Shown here in pieces: positions 58,933 through 64,000 of a stretch of 64,000 nucleotides of DNA. The stretch covers positions 1-64,000 of the forward strand of contig CAJUED010000013.1 in NCBI GenBank assembly GCA_910585075.1. Direction: 5' to 3'. The notes beneath the pieces were generated by a model. It did no database searches and was not told where the DNA came from. It was given only the letters and a program-made list of their open reading frames with translations. The stretch is from an uncultured Lachnospiraceae bacterium (GTDB taxonomy: Bacteria > Bacillota > Clostridia > Lachnospirales > Lachnospiraceae). Position 1 is the stretch's first letter, and each line of letters opens with the position of its first letter. The position numbers were made by a program, and so were the translations under genes.

Positions 58933-60633
58933 TCACTGTGGCATTTCACAGTCAAGTCCGCGCCACACACCCAACTTCAAAAAGTCTTCCGCCATATGTT
59001 CCGCCTGATGAATGATTTGTGGCTCATATCCCATAATATTTAACAGCCTGATAGCATTGCGGGTATCTGCCCGCCCTTCCATGATTTTGTAGCTGAAAAA
59101 AATATCGTTTTCCTCAATTTCTTCTGAAAAATGATAGTTTCGATATATTTTTTCCAAAATATGCGTCAGCTCAATATCATGGGTGGCCGCAAAGCAAAGA
59201 CAATTTTTTCTTGAGAGACTCTCTAATATCTGCGCCGAAGCGGCAATCCGCTCCACCGTATTGGTTCCTCGCAACACCTCATCCACAAAACATAATACAG
59301 GGCATGCGGCGTCAGCCGTCAAATCCAAAATCCGTTTCAAAGCCTTGATTTCCACCATATAGTAACTCTCGCCGCTTGTCAGATCATCCCGAAGGCTCAT
59401 GGAAGACACAGTATAAAACATTGTACTTTTGTAACCTGCTCCGAGACAGGTGTGAATGGTCTGTGCAAAGATGCTGTTAATTGCCAGGGTCTTTAAAAAA
59501 GTTGACTTTCCTGATGCATTGGAACCGGTAATCAACACACTCTGCCCTGTCTTTATATCATTGGTCACAGGTTCCGCGATAAGGGGATGGTATAATTCCT
59601 TTGCCTCAATTCCGATTTCCTTTGTAAACTCAGGCACACAGAAACAGGGAAGGGATTCCCTGTAAGCGCCAATGGCAATCATGGCTTCTATTTTTCCCAA
59701 TATGGTAATCATTGCGTCTATCTCGGATAAGTGTTTCCGCACCTGGGCCAGCATTTGATTAAATTTGATCAAATCCACATGAAATCCCATCCTGATAAAG
59801 TCCAGAAACATATCGAGAGGATTTCCGGAACCTGACATACGCCCCCCGGACATCAGAAGAAAAGAGCCCCGTTTAAAGCCACCCATAGCGGCGCTGCTCT
59901 TTTTTAAGGTTTCAAATTCATCCCGAAGCACATCCACTCTGTGGGGATACAGCTTTTTCACCCCGTCAAGCACCTTGAACACGTAGGTAAAGCTTGTGAT
60001 ATAGGGCTCAATCTCCTCTTTTACCTTGAAGTAGCTGACATTATTGAAAACCAAAATACACACAAAGGCAACAAGACCCATGGGAAAGTTTACAAACATA
60101 AAGGCAATCCCCAGCATCAGCAGACATATGGAAATATAATCGGCCAGATTGCTTCGGTTACCGAGCCTGTCCAGATAGTCCAGATAGTCGTAAACGGAAA
60201 ATTTCCCCGTTCTTCCCAGATTGCTGAAGATAAACTGATAAGCAACCCTCTCATCCGGATGGTTCCTGAAAAATTCTATGATTTCTTCCCGGCGGTCAAG
60301 CTCCCCCTCCTCAAGACAGGGCTTCCTTAAAACATAATACAGGTATTCCTCGCCCGCAGAAGAATAGGTATCGTTTATCCTTTGGAATATTTCATCCATA
60401 TTCAGGTCATTCCATGTGATGTCGTCAATGGAAAATCCCTCTTTATGCTTCAAAAAATAATGCGAAATATGTTCATACTGCTCCGGTTTGTATTCCCTTT
60501 GGGGAGGTACTCCGTAAGCGTCATAAAGATTTCTAATGAAATTTTTTTCCGATTTTTTATAGTCATAAAGGCCCTTTGCCATAAAAAGCACGATAAGCCC
60601 TGCCATTGCTGCTGCAAAAATAATATATTCCAT
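58933..60633 (-). CDS. Membrane-anchored MutS-like ATPase
   Basis: A 566-residue protein with the MutS C-terminal ATPase: TGSNASGKSTFLKTLAI (Walker A, ~368), VLCFVDEVLRGTNTVER (Walker B, ~450) and CFAATHDIELTHIL. The N-terminal mismatch-reading and connector domains of MutS are missing. Instead there is an N-terminal membrane segment (YIIFAAAMAGLIVLFMAKGL) and a hydrophobic pair at about 165-205 (ISICLLMLGIAFMFVNFP; GLVAFVCILVFN). A helical lever-like part follows (~215-340). So it is a MutS relative but probably not a repair protein. It ends 3 bases before nothing else on this side and begins 3 bases after the chemoreceptor stop. Confidence 0.85.
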   Translation of the reverse strand: MEYIIFAAAMAGLIVLFMAKGLYDYKKSEKNFIRNLYDAYGVPPQREYKPEQYEHISHYFLKHKEGFSIDDITWNDLNMDEIFQRINDTYSSAGEEYLYYVLRKPCLEEGELDRREEIIEFFRNHPDERVAYQFIFSNLGRTGKFSVYDYLDYLDRLGNRSNLADYISICLLMLGIAFMFVNFPMGLVAFVCILVFNNVSYFKVKEEIEPYITSFTYVFKVLDGVKKLYPHRVDVLRDEFETLKKSSAAMGGFKRGSFLLMSGGRMSGSGNPLDMFLDFIRMGFHVDLIKFNQMLAQVRKHLSEIDAMITILGKIEAMIAIGAYRESLPCFCVPEFTKEIGIEAKELYHPLIAEPVTNDIKTGQSVLITGSNASGKSTFLKTLAINSIFAQTIHTCLGAGYKSTMFYTVSSMSLRDDLTSGESYYMVEIKALKRILDLTADAACPVLCFVDEVLRGTNTVERIAASAQILESLSRKNCLCFAATHDIELTHILEKIYRNYHFSEEIEENDIFFSYKIMEGRADTRNAIRLLNIMGYEPQIIHQAEHMAEDFLKLGVWRGLDCEMPQ

Positions 60634-60636
60634 AGT

Positions 60637-62343
60637 TTATTCCACAATAAATTTCTTGACGCTTTCTTCAAGTTCCGTGGCGATACCGTTGAGCTGTTTT
60701 GCATTTTCAGCAATATTGGCAACCGTTGTACCCGCTTCTGCTGCGGAAGCGGAGGTTTGCTCCGTGCTGGCCGCATTCTGCTGGGCAATTGCGTTCAGGT
60801 TCTGAACCACATCCACCACTCTCACTCTTGCCTCATCCAATTCCTGGGTCTTTGACGCAATCATGCCGATGCTCTCGATAGAATGGTCGATGCCTTCTTT
60901 TACATTGTGAAAGGCGTGCTCTGTTCGAATCACATTTTCATTCTGCTGGCCGATGATGGTACGCACTTCCTTCATGGTCTGAACGGATTCCTCCGAATCT
61001 TTAATCAGAGAGTGAATGATATCGTCAATCTGCCTTGCGGATTCATTGGACTGCTCCGCAAGCTTCTGTATCTGAGTTGCAACCACAGCAAATCCGCGGC
61101 CCTGCTCTCCCGCCCTGGCAGCTTCAATAGAGGCGTTAAGCGAAAGCAGATTGGTTTCTTCCGCAATTTCACTGATAATGTCCGTAGCCTCCTTTATCTT
61201 TAACGCCGATTCATTGGTTGTGTTGGTCTGATCATATACAATCTGAACGGCTTCTCTGGTTCTCTGGTTTGTGCTGCTCAGCTCTGAGAGAATCACCATT
61301 GCTTCCTCTCCGGCATCACGAACCTTATGAGCATTTTCTCTCAAAGATTCCATTTCCCTGCTGGTATCTTCCACCATATTTCCCATTAGAATAATATCTT
61401 CCGTTGCCGCCTGGGTCTCCTGGGCCTGTGATGTCGCTCCCTGGGCAATCTCAGAAATAGCCTTTTCAATCTGTTCCACCGCTATGGCAGTTTCCCCTGA
61501 GCCTGTGCTGAGCCCGCCGGAAGCCTCATACAGATTATCACTGCTTGTAACGATTCCTTTTACCATGGAGACCATCTCTTTTCGCAGGCTGTCAATAGAC
61601 CTGCCCATAACGCCGATTTCGTCCTTCTGCCTGTTCACATATGCCTGAAGCTTATTTTCCGTAAAGTTCATTTCGGACAGGCTGGTAATAATTTCGGTGA
61701 TTTTCTTAATGGGCCTGACAATCCGAATGGACAGTACAAAGCCAAGTACACTGCACAGTATCAGAATAAAACATGCGGCATAGCAGCTGTTTTTCAGGAT
61801 TACGGTGGAGCCTGCCAGAATCTGCTCCTCGTCGGCGGTGATTACCACCACATAATCCATATTTTCTCCAACATAATAAGATGCATACTTCATGGCACCC
61901 TGAAATTTGTAGGTAATTACATCTGTTTCCGGTCTGCGTCCTTTTGCAATCTCACCAATAATCTGCTTCACGGCGTCATTTTCAACCGGCTGGCCGATTT
62001 TGTCAGCAGTTGGGTGATAGAGCATTGTCCCGTCGGCAGATACCGCATAAGCATAGCTGGAATCCATATTATGTATGCTCACGTCCCCTAACACGCTGCC
62101 CAGATTTTCAGCGGCAAGGGCCGTATCTGCGCCGATGTACTCCGCCTCTTTGTCAATATTTTCTCCTGCTACAAGCACCACATCTTTCATGTAGCTTTTA
62201 ATCATTTCCGACTGGCTCTCATCCACAAGGGGAATCACCGTCCACATACATAAAACTGTTGTAATTAACACCGTCATGATAACGAGCAGCGTAATTTTGG
62301 TTTTTATGGAATTAAAAAAAGATACTTTATTTTTATTCTCCAT
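60637..62343 (-). CDS. Methyl-accepting chemotaxis protein
   Basis: A 568-residue chemoreceptor: a membrane segment (~18-40), a Cache-like outside domain (~45-185, with YAVSADGTMLYHPTADKIGQP), a second segment (~195-215), HAMP (~217-270) and a long signalling coiled coil. The tip that binds CheA/CheW is IAEETNLLSLNASIEAARAG followed by EQGRGFAVVATQIQKLAEQ. The start at 62343 follows GGAGG. It implies chemotaxis or motility genes elsewhere. mtaD lies upstream on the same strand with a hairpin between. Confidence 0.93.
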   Translation of the reverse strand: MENKNKVSFFNSIKTKITLLVIMTVLITTVLCMWTVIPLVDESQSEMIKSYMKDVVLVAGENIDKEAEYIGADTALAAENLGSVLGDVSIHNMDSSYAYAVSADGTMLYHPTADKIGQPVENDAVKQIIGEIAKGRRPETDVITYKFQGAMKYASYYVGENMDYVVVITADEEQILAGSTVILKNSCYAACFILILCSVLGFVLSIRIVRPIKKITEIITSLSEMNFTENKLQAYVNRQKDEIGVMGRSIDSLRKEMVSMVKGIVTSSDNLYEASGGLSTGSGETAIAVEQIEKAISEIAQGATSQAQETQAATEDIILMGNMVEDTSREMESLRENAHKVRDAGEEAMVILSELSSTNQRTREAVQIVYDQTNTTNESALKIKEATDIISEIAEETNLLSLNASIEAARAGEQGRGFAVVATQIQKLAEQSNESARQIDDIIHSLIKDSEESVQTMKEVRTIIGQQNENVIRTEHAFHNVKEGIDHSIESIGMIASKTQELDEARVRVVDVVQNLNAIAQQNAASTEQTSASAAEAGTTVANIAENAKQLNGIATELEESVKKFIVE

Positions 62344-62373
62344 AATTTGCCTCCATCCTAAAATTTGATTCAC

Positions 62374-62416
62374 GCGGTTCAGTCCTGAAAGGTTTCCGTT
62401 ATTTTTTCTGAACCGC
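62374..62416. other. Hairpin between mtaD and the chemoreceptor gene
   Basis: A perfect 9-bp inverted repeat GCGGTTCAG (62374-62382)/CTGAACCGC (62408-62416). On the minus strand it lies just after the mtaD stop and ends before the chemoreceptor ribosome site. No T-run follows on that strand. Confidence 0.5.
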
Positions 62417-62419
62417 CTT

Positions 62420-63724
62420 TTAGTCACTCATTATTTTTTGTAAAATACATTCCGTATTTTCGTAGATATCTTCCGGTTTCCCATTTGTATGGAAAAGACC
62501 GTTTTCGTAAAGTATGGTTCCTCCTACCATGGTCATAATAACATTCTGTTTGCTTCCACTGTAAACCAGGTTTTTGGCGATATGATTCAGCGGTCTCATA
62601 TTGGGCTGGTTTAAATCAATCATGATGATATCTGCCAGCTTTCCTGCCGCAAGTGTATCAGCTTCCTTAAGGCCCATGGCATGGGCGCCGTTTACTGTGG
62701 CCATCTTAAGTACCTCCATGGCGTCCACTGCGGAGGCGTCCTTTTCTTTCAGCTTGGCAAGGCCTGTCACCAGAAACATTTCCCGAAACATGTCAAGGCA
62801 ATTGTTGCTGGCAGGTCCGTCCGTTCCGATTGCTACGTTAACCCCTGCCTTTAAGTAATCTGAAATAGGTGCGATACCGCTGGCAAGCTTGGTGTTTGAC
62901 CCCGGATTCGTCACCGCATAGAGCCCTTTCCGGCTCATGATCTCAATATCCTGAGACGTCATGTGAACGCAATGGTAGCCGCCTCCACCGTAATCGAACA
63001 TCCCCAGGGAGTCGAGAAAGGCCATAGGCGTCATGCCATAGCGGGAAATGCACCCTGACACCTCGCTTTCCGTTTCCGCAAGATGGGTAAAGACCGGCGC
63101 CTTATATTTGTGGGCAAGAGCCGCAATTTTCTCAAGCAGCTGCTTTGAACAGGTGTATTCCGCGTGGAATCCCAGCATATAAGACTGGAGCGGGCTTCTG
63201 TGATTGAGCTTTTGGTACATCTCCTCCACCAGCTCCGGAGACTGGCTGAAATTATTCACTGCTCCCACCTGCACACAGCGCATACCCATGTTGTCAAAGG
63301 CGTCCGCAATGGACTCCGGCGTCAAATACATATCAAACACAGCGGTAATTCCACTGGTAAGATACTCTAAAACCGCCAGTCTTGACAGTTCATAAATATC
63401 TTCCGCCGTCATCTTTGCTTCCACCGGGAAGATTTTGTTATTCAGCCATTCGTCCAGGGGCAGATCGTCCGCGAAGGAACGCAGCAGCGTCATGCCCGAA
63501 TGGGTGTGGGCGTCCTTAAAACCGGGCATGAGAAGATTTTTCTTACAGTCAATCTCCCTGTCCCACAAAAATTTTTTTTCGGGCTGGCTGGCACAGATTT
63601 CATCGGGATTTTCGCCTTTCCCAACATAAATGATCCTGTCCCCGCTAACCCATATTTCCCCTTCGAAAATCTCAGCGTCTGCAGCCATGGTAAGAATTTT
63701 AGCATTGTATAATCTTATATTCAT
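62420..63724 (-). CDS. mtaD: 5'-methylthioadenosine/S-adenosylhomocysteine deaminase
   Basis: A 434-residue amidohydrolase of the MtaD/ATZ-TRZ group. The metal and catalytic residues are in PGFKDAHTHSGMTLLR (HxH), HAEYTC, FTHLAETESEV and AIGTDGPASNN. It deaminates MTA, SAH or similar adenosine derivatives. The start at 63724 follows AGGAAG; the frame is open to 63850 but the added part reads as non-coding. It lies 127 bases after the end of cdd; both are nucleoside deaminases, which suggests a salvage theme. Confidence 0.88.
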   Translation of the reverse strand: MNIRLYNAKILTMAADAEIFEGEIWVSGDRIIYVGKGENPDEICASQPEKKFLWDREIDCKKNLLMPGFKDAHTHSGMTLLRSFADDLPLDEWLNNKIFPVEAKMTAEDIYELSRLAVLEYLTSGITAVFDMYLTPESIADAFDNMGMRCVQVGAVNNFSQSPELVEEMYQKLNHRSPLQSYMLGFHAEYTCSKQLLEKIAALAHKYKAPVFTHLAETESEVSGCISRYGMTPMAFLDSLGMFDYGGGGYHCVHMTSQDIEIMSRKGLYAVTNPGSNTKLASGIAPISDYLKAGVNVAIGTDGPASNNCLDMFREMFLVTGLAKLKEKDASAVDAMEVLKMATVNGAHAMGLKEADTLAAGKLADIIMIDLNQPNMRPLNHIAKNLVYSGSKQNVIMTMVGGTILYENGLFHTNGKPEDIYENTECILQKIMSD

Positions 63725-63851
63725 ATGAGTCTTCCTTTCCCTTAACGCCGAGGGCTTCGCCCGGCCCACAGGAATTTTAACCGACCGGCGGAAAATGAGC
63801 GGGCCGGTTTTCAAATTTCCCGCAAAAACTGCCTGCTCCCCTCTGCCCACA

Positions 63852-64000
63852 TCAGCGTAGATTTTCCGGCCCGAAGCTTTCAGGAAGCAGCTCTTTTAAA
63901 AGATACGCTTTGTAATCCCTCTCGCTTCTTGCTACAATCACATAAAACAGGTCGGGATCTGTAAATTCCCGCAAAACCTGCCTGCATACGCCACAGGGAA
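63852..64000 (-). CDS. cdd: Cytidine deaminase, C-terminal part
   Basis: The last 48 residues or so of a frame that enters from the right edge. PCGVCRQVLREF is the second zinc-binding motif of cytidine deaminases (PCxxCRQ). The end is LYLLKELLPESFGPENLR-like (KAYLLKELLPESFGPENL), the usual C-terminus of the short tetrameric type. It turns cytidine and deoxycytidine into uridine forms. The start lies outside the window. Confidence 0.88.
   Translation of the reverse strand, partial: PCGVCRQVLREFTDPDLFYVIVARSERDYKAYLLKELLPESFGPENLR

Noticed and set aside
62374..62416. Rho-independent terminator after mtaD
   Set aside because: The stem is perfect, but no T-run follows on the minus strand, so it is listed only as a hairpin.
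1..64000. tRNA, rRNA and CRISPR arrays
   Set aside because: No cloverleaf with a TTCRA loop, no rRNA stretches and no regularly spaced repeats with unique spacers were found on reading the gaps between genes.

Overview
The window reads as chromosome from a spore-forming, strictly anaerobic Gram-positive bacterium of the Clostridia, most like a gut Lachnospiraceae. The grounds are: strong AGGAGG-type ribosome sites and sigma-A promoters; cotJABC and a spoVAF-like gene (endospores); class III ribonucleotide reductase and an [FeFe]-hydrogenase-like protein (anaerobic life); and the order miaB-mutS-mutL-miaA-radC-mreBCD-mrdA-minCDE-rodA-mgsA, which I know from this family. The species cannot be named from sequence alone. 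No rRNA, tRNA or CRISPR array was seen.

Layout. 1-3.9 kb (minus): yggS broken by what looks like the end of an IS21-type element at the window edge, an HlyD-like membrane protein, a small P-loop protein, a D-Ala-D-Ala carboxypeptidase and mgsA. 4-12.2 kb (minus): the rod-shape and septum-placement block rodA, minE, minD, minC, mrdA, mreD, mreC, mreB. 12.2-21.8 kb (minus): radC, a methionine gamma-lyase-family gene, miaA, mutL, mutS, miaB. 21.8-26.2 kb (minus): a nuclease-like hypothetical, a GtrA-type membrane protein, a Cys-rich small protein, a DUF5662 protein and a GH13 protein whose catalytic residues look lost. 26.4-31.7 kb: DUF1292 protein (plus), UvrD-type helicase, gltX, hydrogenase-like protein (minus). 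32.1-33.2 kb (plus): cotJABC. 33.3-38 kb is the most accessory-looking part: a HEPN-MNT toxin-antitoxin pair, a frameshifted remnant, an XRE regulator, a membrane Ser/Thr kinase and a secreted protein of unknown function. 38.1-47.3 kb (minus): araB-egsA, a three-gene ABC exporter and a hybrid histidine kinase. 47.7-50.7 kb (plus): pantothenate-type transporter, coaX and coaBC (vitamin B5 to CoA). 50.7-64 kb (minus): spoVAF, dut-nrdG-nrdD under two NrdR-like boxes, an aminotransferase, a WYL regulator, a HAD phosphatase, a small membrane protein, a membrane-anchored MutS-like ATPase, a chemoreceptor, mtaD and the end of cdd.

Most genes lie on the minus strand in tightly packed, often overlapping operons, as expected for one replichore with co-oriented transcription.

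The observations I rate highest are: a family of about 37-bp palindromic repeats scattered between genes; the GH13 pseudoenzyme; a terminator whose 3' arm is also the spoVAF ribosome site; a second hairpin hiding the ribosome site of the Cys-rich gene; the insertion-element end in yggS; the membrane MutS homologue; and the araB-egsA pairing.
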